This document shows, one piece after another, positions 11,600 to 25,299 of a stretch of 64,000 nt of DNA. A program made the translations under genes and the position numbers. The DNA is taken from contig JAQFVV010006208.1 of NCBI GenBank assembly GCA_028023455.1, positions 7,610,963 to 7,674,962 on the forward strand. The letters run 5' to 3'. Below the pieces are notes generated by a model. The model did no database searches and was not told the origin of the DNA. It was given only the letters and a program-made list of their open reading frames with translations. This DNA is from Epiperipatus broadwayi (lineage: Eukaryota > Onychophora > Udeonychophora > Euonychophora > Peripatidae). Positions within the stretch are counted from its first letter, which is position 1. The number at the start of each line of letters is the position of its first letter.

Positions 11600-12560
11600 G
11601 TCAATCAAGAACTTAAAAAATCACTCACCATGCAAAATTATTAATTTCTGCATTGGACTATTAATAATATGCAAGTAGATGCAGAATATTTAATTTCTGC
11701 ATTTCCACAAGAAAAATTTCATTCAATGTCTGAAATTGTCTTAAAACAATCATCTTTATATCTTGCCACTGATTCTCAATTATGTCTCAATGAATCTATT
11801 TCAGATAAACAACCCATCTTTTATTATCAACAGTTCAATAACTCGTGATCTGAAAACAATGATTGTAATGCTATTTATTAGATCAAATAAAATAAAAAAA
11901 TTGTCCAAGCATATGAAAAACTCTTGTTATCCATCAGGAAACAATCCATAAATATTAACGAGTAGGAATCCCTCATTTGAAACTCAGATACTGTCTCTTC
12001 TTTTCTAATATTACAAAATTATTTCAATAATGAGGAGCTGTCTTCTAGGACTAGGTGCAGTCCTTTATCCTGATATTTCTCTCGGTCAGGCTTGGAATAG
12101 ATTTCTTTGACGAATGAAAATGTCATTCATTTACAAATGTTTGGGGAAAATGACTTCTTTTGATTGAAAAACAATTCCAAAATACAAGTTTTTGAAAAAC
12201 TATAGTACCTTTAAATATAATTTTTTTTTCAAATAAATATAATAATGCTGGGATTATGTTTAAAACTATGTGCCCCCAGATGCAATAATTCAAATAAATA
12301 TTTGAAATAAACAAATTGCCTTCCAAAAGAGACTTATAAACAAATCATCAGGAAAAAAATGTGGAAAATTCATTATTTAAACATATTGTAATGATACAAA
12401 TTTGGCTAGCTTTAATTTAGTCATATATTACAAGCTTCCATTGTCAATCAAACTTAAATAGAAGATAAATCAAATATACTTGAATAAAATGAAAAAAATC
12501 AATTCAAAAAACAGATTCTCTTGATTGATAACTTATACCTAAATGAATATACAAATATAT
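11600..12560. other. Intronic DNA, nothing recognised
   Basis: AT-rich; short open frames only. No splice-supported exon or transposon domain was seen. Confidence 0.5.
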
Positions 12561-14720
12561 ATATATTATACCGGATACTCAATCTATTCTGAAACAGAGG
12601 GCTTCCACCAGACCACTACGTGTCTGGAAAATTTGTTTACTGTGATCAAAATAGATGATGATGATGGTTTGCGCCGACTAGACTCAGGGAGAAACAAGAG
12701 ATCTTAAATTGTTTAGACAATTGAGACAAAAGCACAAAGACAAACGTCAGCCAAATTAAGTTTAAACATATTTCATAAATTTTATTATGAGAAAATAAAT
12801 TATTAAATATAAGTTTATGACACAAGAGATGGGGGTTAACTCAGGCGTGCACCAGACATACTAAAGGCAAAGCTATGACAGACTGACTGATTGTCTAATA
12901 AACAAATGTAAAAGGGAGGAAGCAAATTTCATTCAGCAGAGGATTCACCGAAACATTGGTTTTCACTTTCAGATATTTAAACCCTATGCCCCTGAAATAG
13001 ATCAAAGAATCCAGCGCCGATGAGCTGTTCGAGATCTAAAAATTGGTCAGACCTTGAATGTCCTTATATCGGTATGAGCTGCACCTATTACTATGTTTAA
13101 AATAACGGTGATTGATCCACCTCAAGAACAACCGACAAACATGACTGAAATGAAGAAACAATTAAAACTGGTGAATCCCAGCCAAACGATTGGCGAAAAT
13201 TACTTTAAAATTAATAATTAATGGTCTCAATAAGAGACAAGTAAATGATTAGAAAAACAGTTACGTCTGCCCAGCATTTAAAGAAAATAAACTTACAAAC
13301 AAATTCTGAGTACACGCTCTGACAAATTTAAAGCACACATAATAACTACAAAAAGAAATCTATCGGAGAGTGCACATGAGTATGAAATATCAAAAGTTTA
13401 AATATTCTAGCAGAACGAAAGTATTGCTCACCTGTAATTTAAGAAAGGATAAATTTTATCTTCCTGCTAACGACTTATAAAATTACAAAGAAAAACACAA
13501 TTCTAATTTCCGCCTTTAGAGATATTGGAAACGAAATCTCCACCTGCGAAAATCAGACAATAAAGTCGTCAGCCAAAAGAGTTTTGGAGGTTTAGCAAGA
13601 GGGCAAACATAGAGTATAAAATTAATTATTGAATGCTAAATAATTACAGGTAAGCATTTAAAATGCACGACCGCTAAAGCATTTATAAAAGTCTTACATA
13701 AAAATAGGAAGCTCACTCATCACTCTTCAATAAACAAAAACTGAAAGCAACTTGTAATCTTAAAACTAAGATTCCAAGACACTTTACAAAATCTTAGAAA
13801 ACACAGCAAATATTAAATATGAGGCTATCTTGTTTAGGAATACATATTTATGATTAGATTGAGTGGAGATTTAATGAGAATTAATTTACCCTGGGAAGAA
13901 TAAAAAGAAAATAGTTACCTTTCGGTAAAAGCAATGTTCACGTAGAGTGCGCACTTTTACTTAAGTTCATTTTCAGGCCTTTAGACCACGGCAAGGTAGA
14001 TGTAACGAGGTTCTGGCTTCTTTTAGGTGTTTAAGGCATTACTGGAGCAAATTTGGAAGTCAGGGATCCATCTTTTGTTGAATTAGCAAGCCATTCGGGT
14101 GGTGACAACACGTATAGAATTTTTCATCTTGTGGCAAGCATAAGTATTTAATAACAGCTCTTGTCCTTTAAGAATTTAAATGTCCGCGCTGATATAAACT
14201 TTTACTTTAGAAACAGCTTGTCTATTTACGAATAATGAATTAACTTACACTCCAAATTTTCGGGGCTATTTATACGATGCTCCATTTCCCGCGAAACACT
14301 TTACTTGTTGTCCAATTTCTACATCTTAGGCAGGGCAAATATTAATCTCCCGCTCAATCTATCTAAAAATTCCACCCAGGGTTTATTGAAATGAAAACAA
14401 CAACATGAAAATCAAATTTCCGCTATAAAAATTGTTAACACTAATTAAAATAAAAGCAACAGGAATACAATTAGCTAGCCAGCTTGTTTTTAAACAGGCG
14501 GTATATGAAAACTATTTTAAAATAAATCGATAAATATTTTTAAAAAATCCGTTTTACATATTAACGCGTGTATACTTGGATACACGCATTCTTTTTAAAT
14601 AATATTGCAAATTTAAACTCTACGTTTAATTAAAATTAAAAGCTTAATAAATTTCTTTTTTTTTTTGTTTAATAACAACACCATTGAACCGGATTTCAAT
14701 CAGGTTCAATATATATATTG
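12560..14720. other. More complex intronic block with a minus-strand TATA-like box
   Basis: Less AT-rich than its surroundings and without ORFs. TATAAATAG lies on the minus strand at 14266-14274, about 350 bp before a GGTAACT donor-like site (about 13917). This could be an old solo LTR or the 5' end of a retroelement. No terminal repeats or target duplication could be assigned. Confidence 0.3.
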
Positions 14721-15485
14721 TAACAGTATAAATGGGCCTACTGAATTAATAGGGCTGCTCAAATTGAGCAAGCCAAATCTGTAATGGAATAAATTTGAGC
14801 AATAATTTAACTGAGCCCTACGAATAAAGTAAGCTATCATACTGGAATAAAGTTAAAAATTTAATTAATAATGTTTATTTATCAAATAAGTGATAACCCG
14901 ATTGGATGCCAAAATTGTAATAAACACAATAAATATTTGCTTAAAATTTATAGCAGAATATATTAAGTAATAATTTATATCAAGATTAATTTACAAATTA
15001 ATTTTTTTATATTATGCATTAAAATTTAAAATAGTGTGAAATGATGAAATAAAATCATTTAAACTTGACAATTATATCAGGAAGCTTGTATCAATAATCT
15101 AGCTCTTTATGTTTTAATAGTCGAATCCTATTAAGATAAAATAATATTTTAATAAATATAAATATCAAAAAGTAAATATAGAACTATAATTTATTTATAT
15201 TCAAAAAAACGATTTGATGTCCATGAAAACGTTTGGCTTCCTTTGATAATTTCTGAATTCTAATAAAGCATAAAATCTATATTATTTTGCTATTCAAATG
15301 TTTATGATTGCATAGAGATTTTGAATTATTACTGTTATATCATATATTTAATGAATTAAATAAAATTATTTACTCAAGATTAATAAATGCAACAATAATT
15401 TTATTTACAAAATAAATAAGATATATAATGAGTAAAATAATATGTTAATTAATATATTCAATAGTTTATTCGATAGTATCCATAC

Positions 15486-15678
15486 AGTAGTGCCACCCTG
15501 TGCCAACCAAAGTAATCAATGGATGCCAGAAGGCTTGTGCATAAAATCCCATCAATCCCCCATCTAGTTCAGATAGGCACTAGACTGGGATTTTCTGCAC
15601 AAGTCATCTGGCATCCATTGATTACTCTGGTTGGCACAGGGGGGCACTACTGTATGGAGAGTTTTGCCTGTTTAAAAT
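15486..15678. mobile_element. HHR family A, inverted dimer lacking the ribozyme
   Basis: Arms with atacagtagtgccaccctg and the reverse of it flank a short centre; the words ttgtgcataaaatccc and the reverse are present. The HHR region is deleted. The left outer end is truncated at atccatacag. Confidence 0.65.
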
Positions 15679-16677
15679 ATTTATTTATATTATCTTCAAT
15701 AAAAAGTAAATATTAAATATAAAAAAAAAATTAATCTATCCTAGTATGCCTATTGATCATTCCTATTACAAATAAAATAATTAATTTATTCTAATTGAAC
15801 TTTATATTCATACATATTGTTTATCCCAAATAATAATCATTCACTTTACATATATTTTGATTTTATATTTAAGACCAGATGCTAAACGAAGGAAAACAGT
15901 TGTTAAAGTAAAACATTACTATAATTATTTAAATTCTTATTTTAAAGTTATTAAAATTTTCTTTCTGGTGATGATATAAATATATATTACATCAGTACAC
16001 ATACATACCTCAAATGACCTTAAAATAATAACACAAATAACTATTAATAAATAAAGCGTATGACTTGTTGATCAAATGGCGATAAAGCATTAATTAATAT
16101 CTATACACAAAGAGTTCAATGTATCCTAAAGTTCCTTTAAGTTCACGCAAAAAAAAAAAAAAATCCATGAAATGGTAATATTTTCAAAAAACATAATCCT
16201 AAGAGCTTATTCCCTTTCATAAGTATTCAAAATTTATTAAGATAAATAATCCTTGGTAGATTATAACAAGGCAAGCTTATTTCCTTTTATAAGTCCTTGA
16301 AGTTTATTAAAGTAGTAATTCCTAGTTGATTATAGCGTTTACGTTTTAGTTAATATTTTTGCACTCTGTATAGCTTCTCTTTCAAGCGCTTCACACGCTT
16401 TTAATTTTATATATTAATGTAGAATAATAAGTATTATTTTATCCTTTTAAAATGCATTAGATCATTATTCTTTTAATTCCAAATCATTATCCCATCAGAT
16501 CATGGTGAATTATTTATTGGCACAATAGACACACATATATATTAATCGATACAGCAAAACTTTATACACATTTTATAATTTTTTTAAGAACACTTAAAAT
16601 AAACTCCATTCCTTTCAGTTGTTATAATAGGTAACCTCAAAAGACTAATTGCCTTTTGGAGCAATCATTATTCTTAC
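15679..16677. other. Intronic DNA, nothing recognised
   Basis: Very AT-rich. Two short related stretches (cttatttccttttataag type) lie near 16205 and 16275. No gene or element was identified. Confidence 0.45.
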
Positions 16678-16690
16678 TTAGCTTTACATT

Positions 16691-17160
16691 TGTCAAGAAG
16701 CATTTATTTTTATATAGCGCTATGTCTATAAATTGTAATACATTAAAGATCAGCCTTTTAAGCTATTGTGCATACGCTTTCTTACGAGTGTTAATAACAA
16801 ATGAATACTTTCATTCCCAACACAAGATATAGTATTTATGAAAGAATAAAATGAATGCTTATTTGCATATGTTTAAGTTTCATTTGAGAGTGACGTTTAG
16901 TAAATTCTAGATAATTTCGTCAACGTCATTCATTCAGACATTGTAAACAGTAATTTAAAGTGAGTGGTCTATCCTCACGCTTTCACTTCCAGTACTTAAG
17001 ATTTGCCCATATATAAGCATTTGGGTTGGAAAGAATAAGTGGATTCATTTTATTTTTTCTTAAATACTATATCTTATGTTGGGAATGAAAGTATTCATTT
17101 ATTATTAACACTTGTAAGAAAGCGCATGCACAATAGCTTGAAAGGCCGATCTTTAATGTA
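16691..17160. mobile_element. Inverted-dimer element without a recognised ribozyme
   Basis: Arms of about 120 bp (16735-16857 and 17043-17163) are reverse complements around a 185-bp centre. The 13-bp word TTAGCTTTACATT flanks it at 16678-16690 and 17161-17173. It has the same architecture as the HHR inverted dimers. Confidence 0.65.
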
Positions 17161-17777
17161 TTAGCTTTACATTGTAAAATTTAAATCAAACATTTTTTAA
17201 AAATATATTTCATTTTTAAACTTCATTTACTGCAAACGCAGTATATCAATTAGAATGATAGAGATAGGGAGAGTCGCTTAATTTAAATCACAGGTATTTT
17301 ATATGATTTGTTTATTGACATAATATTTAGATCGCAGAAATAGATATAGTATCAATGATCTGCTCAATAACAATTCTTTTAACTAAAAAGAGTTATTATT
17401 TCACTTGACCCGAGCTTTTACAAATACGACTGCGTTTCTGAACAAAATGTTTTCTTTTTATTTAAAAAATATATTTTAAAATAAAAATAATAGTGCAATG
17501 ATTTTATAATTTTTTCTTATAAAATTACAAAAAAAAAAAAAAATACTAAATTTGTTTGTTTAACATAAAATATTATTAGATTTTAAGATAACTTTTTATA
17601 ATAATATTATTTTAAAACATACATGATTTTAAATTTATACAATAATCTAAACATTCATGCACGTATAATTAATTATACACATATTTGAAAGCATAATGTA
17701 TTTGTTTAAGTCTGTTATTGTTAAAATATGCATGAAGATAAAATATTAATGTAAAAACCTGTCTAAATATATACCTA

Positions 17778-18116
17778 AACAGGCAAAACTCACTATACAT
17801 ATTGCCACACACAGCATGCTAGAGTAATCAATGGATGCCAGAAAGCTTGTGCATAAAATCCTCATCTAGTGCCTAATCATTCAATATCCCCAGACTAGTT
17901 TCTGGCTTGTGGCCTTTGTCAGTGAGGAGCCTTGGATCTGATAGCACTGCACCCAGATCTTAGGATCTAATGCAACCCGCCAGCAGCTACCTTTTATCTC
18001 CACTTATCTACAAAACTAGCTTGCTGTATGTGGCAATACATATAGTGAGTTTTGCCTGTTTTAACAACAGTTATACACAAGCATAAGAAGTGGTTGTCAT
18101 GTGATGTTTATTGGCT
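17778..18116. mobile_element. HHR family A copy with unequal arms
   Basis: A long minus-oriented arm with the ribozyme and a short opposite end (agtgagttttgcctgtttta then atgtgatgttta). The flanking 14-mer TAAATATATACCTA at 17764-17777 and 18117-18130 is a target duplication. Confidence 0.75.
17887..17928 (-). ncRNA. Hammerhead ribozyme, family A, core mutated
   Basis: The minus-strand core reads CTGACAA instead of CTGACGA; loss of G8 should abolish cleavage. Stem II (GGC/GCC), the GAAACTAGTC segment and stem I are intact. Confidence 0.6.
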
Positions 18117-18459
18117 TAAATATATACCTATCATATGCTTGGGTAATAAAAAAATAAAAAAATCACAAATGTTATTATGTTCCGATGTATCTTCAATAAT
18201 CCCAAAAATAAAATAAGCATCACTTAATTATCTTAAACAGTTAATAGCATATAAACCATGATATTAATTTTTTAAATGTAACAATACCCATTTTAAACCC
18301 AATCAAGGGTGGTACAATATATGCATTGTAAGTTCGCTTAACCGATTTAATCAAAATTAAAATATATCAAAAAAGGGTAATTATTAAATTTAATTAAAGT
18401 TAAATCCAATCAAATAACATGTAATCAAGGGCAATTAAAGAATGAGACACCCCCCCCCT

Positions 18460-21330
18460 CCATCAGATTAGTGGTAAAATACTAGAAAAATGAAAATTAG
18501 AATTAAAGATGACAAAATAAGCTGAGGCTTTTGGGAAGAGTCGACCTTGGGGCAAAGGCTATACAAAATGAAAGAAAAAGTGGAGAAAAAGAACAGATGT
18601 GGAGAGTCAAAATGCATATTGCCAGCACCATATTGATCGGAGAGATTTTCATTCTAGCTTCTGAAACATTATACCTTACTTTAGAAGGATTGATTTGAAC
18701 ACAGCTAGAATGTTGGAATTCTGTATAGTAAGAAGAATAAATATGATTTGCTAAACCAATATGTCATATGTGCATGAACAATGGAGCTCGATCAATGTCG
18801 AATGTATTATAGAGTTGAAAGTATTTTACATGATCTTTAAGTAATTGCTTGAAGTTGATTGGGTAATTGTAAAACACAAATAGTCATAGAGATGAAAAGT
18901 ATATTTGGGTTTGAAAAATAGTATTCCGTGTAGATAGTTATTGCACAAGACGCACATTGGTTTGAGATTTAGCTTGAATCGATTATTGAGATGTGTTTTG
19001 GTTGGAATTTATTTTGGAATAGATTAAACAAAAACTTGAATCATGACTGAGGAACACAATGGTGGAAGTGAATAAGCAATGGTATTTAGGGAGGATGGGT
19101 AGAGGTATTGAGATTTGGGTTAACTAGTGTTGCAACATACATTTTGATTCTAATTAAAGTTACAAAAGATTTGGGTCTTGTTAAATTGAGACCCTCTTTA
19201 TAGATAAGAAAACATACAGTCCTGATTAATAAAAGATGTGAGGATGAACCCTAGTTGAGTGCATTTATTATGGACATTAGCTAATTATAAGCAGGACATT
19301 AAATAGTTGCATTCAAGGGCTATAGTAGGCAAGTATTCCACCAAATATAATAATCAATACATGAACTTTCACAATGGAATATAGCATTTTTTTGATAGAG
19401 TGCTTTTATTTTTATACCATATGTGTTCATGATGAAATTGTTCAAGTGATAATATATTTGTGTTTTTGATGGATCAATTGGAATACCGAAAAAGAGTGAA
19501 TAGTTAACTGAGAACAACGATGGTAATTTATGATCTGTAGACAGTTGCCACACAGATGATTTGCAAACTTGTAATATGGTACCAAATGAAGTTTGGAATT
19601 GCCTTTAGAGCAAAGCAAATGGAATGTATTGAACATCTTTGAAGAATATCAGAATAGTATCAATGAATGATATGACTTCTTCAAAGGTTCTGAAATGAGG
19701 AAGGAAATATCTTCAGTGCCCTGTTCAGTTTTATTAATCAGGGAGCCTATATAAATTGCTCATATAGCGAGCCCTGCAGAATGCCACAACTAGGTTTGAA
19801 AGATGTGGGTAGATGCATATAATTCTTCAGTTTAATTGATTTATTGTTAAGATAGTTTTGGATGGAAATTATCAGAAAACTAATATCCTGGCAGAAGTTT
19901 GTGCAATATGGTGAATGGATATTTCCAACTGATTAGATCGAAGGTAGTTTGAAGTCAGCTTAGCGCGCATCATAATCTGTAAGTTTGTTCTCGTTGACTA
20001 CAGCATAATGTGAAGTAGGTAGATTTGGAGAAAGAATTATTCTAGCAAACATTTTTTGATCAATGTCCTCAAGTGTAATACAATACTAAAATTGCCCATA
20101 GGAACAATGATGCTGATTAGGTACTTAAAGACATCAATTTGATAAGATCTACAACTAAAGAGATGTATGTTCCAAGATGCATAATTTCTTCAATATTTGT
20201 TGCTTTTTGATATAATTTTCTTGAGGAAGTTATATTCTGTACTGAATATTGGACTGATTAGAATTTAGGCTCAAAAAACAGAAAGATTAGACCAGGTCAG
20301 TGTAAGATTTTTCTCTAGGCAATGAGCAGTGCTACTGGTTCCATATTGGGTTTTTGGCTATGAGATAAAATTGTTGTAACTGATGATTAATAATTTCAAA
20401 GACATCTATATGATGCTTTTATTAATGAAGTTCTTGTATTATCAGCACTCCTACACCCTGAACTAATCTGATGTTAGGTTTATGAATAAAAATATAGTTC
20501 TTATTTAGAGTAGTAATGATAGATGCTTCACCATGATGATTCACTAGAAATTGAATCGTATAATTCTTTTATGTGAATTTACACCATATATATTTTCATA
20601 GCAATATGTATATTGTTCATATATATTTGAGTTGTTAGATCATCTTTTTTGTTTGCATGCTTGATGCCCAGGTCAGTTTGGTTCTTTTATTGTTCTCAGA
20701 AACTGAAATGGTTGTTTAATCAATTATATATGTGCAGTTTTTTGTTTTAATAGTGTAATATTTTCTTTATATTTGGCATTGTATTGGGAAGTAAGAACTG
20801 AATCTCAGATCAATCAAAGAATTCGTGGACTATAGTTTCATAAGTGATTCTTGGAATTGGATTTCGAGAATGTTGGTTTCGTTGGAAATATTTGATTTGG
20901 TACAATTACTTTGTTGCCGCATCTGCTCTACATTTAATCTATTTGTGAGTAGATGCTGTCAGTAAACTGCATTAAAACAGCAGGGCCTCAGTGGGCCGAG
21001 TATTTCTAAAGACAACATTTGCCCATGACCTAGGCTTTTGCTCATTATTGCATAAGTGATCCAGCTCGTCAATCTTTCCGTCTCTGCTGCAATCACTGGT
21101 CGTTACATTGAGAAGCAATATGATCCAATCTTGAACATTGGATTATAAGAGTTGATAATTTCTAATATTGATAGTCATTGGGATAGAGAACATTAAAGAC
21201 ACATTGAGAAAATTCATTTGGTGAATGATCCTGTTTCATCTTAATTGTGATTTTCCATGAATTTGTGGGAATTTAAAATGGCATATTAGATGTAAATTAC
21301 CTTGATATGCTAGATAACTGAGCTGTATTT
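18460..21330 (-). pseudogene. Degenerate jockey/I-like LINE relic
   Basis: Read on the minus strand with many stops. Near 21110 a zinc-knuckle-like CSRLDHIASQC suggests ORF1. Near 19780 SCGILQG resembles the GVPQG RT motif, with a preceding LNNKSIKL stretch. Near 19480 FGIPIDPSKTQIYYHL resembles post-palm sequence. Order and spacing fit ORF1-RT of a jockey- or I-type LINE. It abuts the 2.2-kb element at 21345. Clade is uncertain. Confidence 0.45.
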
Positions 21331-21344
21331 GCAATACTTTCAAA

Positions 21345-23526
21345 TGTAACGAGCACAGACGTTCGTTACATTGGTTTTTTTTTATATTTATTAAACATGA
21401 AAGTAAATTAAAAAGTTCGCATTTAAAAATTTTCTTTAAGAATTAAAAATTGAAACTAAATATCATCTTAAACTCATATATGTTAAATCGCACAGATAAA
21501 TGAAAAATTATTAAAATAAAACTTTATTAAAGAAAAAGATTTGGAGATAAAATTATATCTTTAAATTTATCTTTAAATATATTTTTGATTTGGAAAACAG
21601 GTTAATTAATCAGAAATGGAAATGATTGTTAATTAGTTAAATGTAAACCAGCCTTGGGCATTTAAATGTAAAAACATCGGTCAGATAGGAAAACCATAGA
21701 AACTGTTAGCAAATAAGAAGAAATCCCTATGGAATCGGACCGCAGCGAAAGGACCATCGCATCGGTGACGTAATGTAAATTCAATCCTTCACATTAATAT
21801 AAAAAGGACAAGTTTGGAAATTATTAGTTAGTGATTATGATTATTACGATGTGAGAGATATGTGTTAGTGCGGAAGTGAAGGAGAAGGGATTGGAAACAG
21901 ACGCACGATTCAATCCCTTCAGTTTTGCTAGGAAAGAAAGAGAAATGAACTATCATTTTTCTACATTGAGGACCAGTTAAAACAAAAACCTCCGGATGGA
22001 TAAATAATTCGGCCAACAGAATATCAATCTTAGGACAGCGTGGGAATTCACGTTCATGGCAAGCAACGGATAAAGATGAACTGTTTTAAACTGTAAGAAC
22101 TTTATAAATAATGAACATTAAATTAAAATTTTCTATATTTAAATAATTGCAATATGATCCTATCTGACCAAATTAAATTCTTTATTAATAGTGTTATTTG
22201 ATGTATTTTTTTTCTTATTTATGTAAAATCATTTCCATTTATTTAATTTTGTTCTTTAAGTTTATTTATAATTTAATTTCTGTTTTCCGTTAAGTTAAAT
22301 TATATAAATGTTAAACTTAAGTCGGGCGTGAATGGCTGTATAGATTTGTAAAGTTATATTAGGGGAGGGTAATCTTAGGTTATTTGTTTCGTGGTTAAAT
22401 TGGGTCAATGGATTGGATATATTGGTGTGAGTAGTAGATGTAATATTGATTCGCTACGGGCAGAATCGCTTCATACGCCGCACACTTCCGTTTGCCTATG
22501 GAAGGAATTATAAGTCGGATACCGCAGTTCCTTTCTATGGAGTTTTTTGTTTTATTGCTCTTCTTTGCAGATAGATGTAATATTCCTATCTCATGAGAAG
22601 CAATTTCTTCTCTTAACTTTTTGTGCTGCCGTATTTTATTACATTGAATACATCGATATATCAGATGAATTGATGCCGGTTTGATTACGAATTTTAACCT
22701 AAGGTTAAATAGGGATAGAATGTTTATTTTCAAAAGCAAATCTATGTGGTCTATTCATACTTGACCCTAAATAAAAATGCATTAAATTTAAATTGTTTAT
22801 GGACGCTTGCATGGATTGGTTATCGGTTAAGTATGTTTTGGGTTTTCATATTTGATCAAAATATATAGACATTCGATAAATAATGATACCTTACGGTGAG
22901 TATCTAAAATGTATTTATTCGGATGTCTTTTAAGTCATTGGTGACAATGCAAGTATCTTATGGTGAATACTACTGGGTTACTTATAAATTTCCCTCTGCA
23001 ATTGCCAGTATCAATGATTTTATATTTTGATCGTTTATGTTTACTTTGAAATGTTTTAACCGTGTAATCTATGTAACCGATCTATAGCAACATATTAAAA
23101 CAAGCTTTTATAATCCCATCTGTGCGAACTTAATAAAAATGTAAATTTATAATATAATAGAAATTAAAATGTAAATTAAAATCTAAGGTAAAGTTAAAAA
23201 TAATGTTAAATGTTAAAATGTAAAACTAATTTAAAATAATTTTAAATCTTATATATATGTGCATAAATAAATGTTTGTATGTTAATTACTGGCAGTGGCT
23301 TATTTTATTCTTTGTTTTATATATACTCTTAGATTATATTATTAAATCTCTGCTATTCCACTGAGCTAGTGACATGGGCTAACGACCGGAATCAAAATAG
23401 GAAAAAAATTTTTTTTTTTTTTTTGACTTACGTATCTGCCTACTTTATAAATTTTTCTAGGTTCTAATGCCTAGATGGCGCCCTGTAGTGCAGTTTACGT
23501 GAAGTTGCATTCTCCGGATCGTTACA
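21345..23526 (-). mobile_element. 2.2-kb element with TGTAACGA...TCGTTACA ends, copy 1
   Basis: The termini are TGTAACGA and TCGTTACA, flanked by the 4-bp duplication CAAA (21341-21344, 23527-23530). Its homologue at 36835-38991 lies in the opposite orientation. One end carries a second TCGTTACA about 20 bp inside, giving a terminal hairpin. No transposase or pol is seen. The ends and 4-bp duplication fit a long solo LTR (Gypsy-like) or a Ginger-like DNA element. Internal modules are in a different order from copy 2. Confidence 0.75.
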
Positions 23527-23530
23527 CAAA

Positions 23531-24097
23531 GAACATTATTTGTAAGTCCATGTGCAGCATGCATAATGCATCCATATACAAGAGAGTTTGCGTCTTTGGT
23601 GACATAATGGATTTTTTCTAAGTTTGAATGTTTAATAGTATATTCAGCCTTTTGTTGCTACGAGTAGCAGTAGATTTAATTACTTTATCCATACATAGAG
23701 GCTAAACTCTCCATGTAGTAGCGCCACTCAGTGCAAACCAGAGTAATTAATGGATGTTTAGTGCTTTAGCCATATTATGCTTTTCTGCTCTGCTAGATAG
23801 TCAGATCATGATGAGCAGGATTTTAATGGCTGACCATCAGACAAATTGTAATTTTAATTCTAAGAAATGTGTGAGAATGTAATACTAAGAATTTAAAGTA
23901 AAATGTAATTAGCATCCGCTGATACATTTAAAGTTTTTTTTAAAATAGTATTAGTATGAGTGGTTCGTTTGCCAAATAATTATATTCAGTTAAACGAATT
24001 TGAAAGTTGTAAGATTGTTTAGCGCAATTCAATTATCATGTTAAATATATTTATTTATATCTTTAATATGTATCTAAATTCATTTTTGTTGTTTTAG
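23531..24097. repeat. Intronic DNA with a family A end fragment
   Basis: 23697-23765 matches the family A arm (aaactctccat, gccactcagtgca, agtaattaatggatg) without a ribozyme. The rest up to exon C is unassigned. Confidence 0.5.
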
Positions 24098-24275
24098 GGT
24101 GTCAAATTGCCAAAATTGATACAAGATGTGAAAGATTATAAAGGCCGAATTTTTATTTTTGATATTAATGCCAATGCCACCATGAGGGAAGCAAAAGAAT
24201 TAAAAATTTTAGGCACTTTGGACAGAACAACATTTTATCCTGTAGGCATATCTTCATGGGAAAATAGAGCAACGG
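24098..24275 (+). CDS. PON-like exon C
   Basis: The acceptor tgttttag precedes 24098 and donor gtaaaa follows 24275. The frame begins GVKLPKLIQ and continues through GRIFIFDIN, the first propeller blade strands of the family. Near the end, YPVGIS aligns with NPHGIS of PON1, so catalytic H115 is replaced by Val. It starts in phase 0 and ends one base into a Gly codon completed by exon D. It follows a 21-kb intron. Confidence 0.88.
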
Positions 24276-24649
24276 GTAAAAAATTATTATAAAACTAACT
24301 TTTAAAGATTCATTTTTAGATCAAAATTGTGATCTTTTAAAAATTTTAATTAAATTACTTTTATTGCTAATCAAATAACAAAAAAAAATTAAATAATAAA
24401 TTTAAATATTTTGATTCAATTAGTACAGAACATTTTTAACAGTTATTACCGTACGTGGATTAATGCTATAGTAGTATATCAGATTCTGAAGTGTAATGTC
24501 TTCTGATCGAATCAGTGCTTTAAATTTCTTAAGAATTCTCAAGCGATAAAACCAGTTGATTTTTTTTAAAATGTAGTTATCAAAATTATTTGGAACATCT
24601 ATGATTAAAATTTCTTTAACTTCTCTTATACACTTTAATGAAATGTTTT

Positions 24650-25290
24650 TTTTATAATTTCTTCTTTATTTTGCTTACAGTTTCGACTGTCCTGCAATCT
24701 TCATCAGAGCTACAACATTTAAACATATAATCATATAACCATTATTTTATATACATATTTTATATTACCATTCATAATCATATTTAACTTATATTTTTGC
24801 TTACTTATATTTTCTTATTATTATCTATTTTTACTTTCATTTTATTCCTATTTTTTATTTTACTCTATCTTATCTATCATACCCACATTTATTCGGTAAT
24901 ATATCGCTACAACCTTTCCATTTTATTTTTATATATACTTAATTCCTAATATCTTTTATTATTTTATATATTTATTCCTTTTTATATTCCTATTCTATTC
25001 TTACTCTTATCTCAGTTTTTACTTTCCTATTTTCACTTTTTATTTTTTCATTTTACTTACTTTCTACAAGTTTCACTGCTCTCTTCACATCCGTAACTGA
25101 AAATTTTTTAAAAATTTATAAGCTTCCTTTTCCTATACTCCTTTCATACAACTCCCTCTATTATCAATTTTTTAAACTTTTTATTCTATTCTTTAAACTT
25201 TTTATCTATTTCAAAACATATATTTTTTATTAATAATATTTTTTGTAATTAATATTTTTATAAAAATAATGCCCCCCCCCCATCTCTTTA
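24650..25290 (-). mobile_element. HHR family B element with G-poor interior
   Basis: An HHR at the left end faces left (minus strand). To its right the plus strand is almost free of G for about 570 nt (24715-25290), with many C/T runs. No right-hand arm was recognised. The G-poor character recurs in the 44-kb element, so this may be element interior. Confidence 0.5.
24673..24710 (-). ncRNA. Hammerhead ribozyme, family B
   Basis: Minus strand: CTGATGA (24701-24707, the consensus core), stem II GATT/AGTC with one wobble, GAAAC (24680-24684), one spacer U, then GTA. Stem I is GCT/AGC (three pairs). Stem III is only AC/GT with a one-base loop, so pairing between two copies is more likely than within one. 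Confidence 0.6.
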
Positions 25291-25299
25291 ATTAATATA

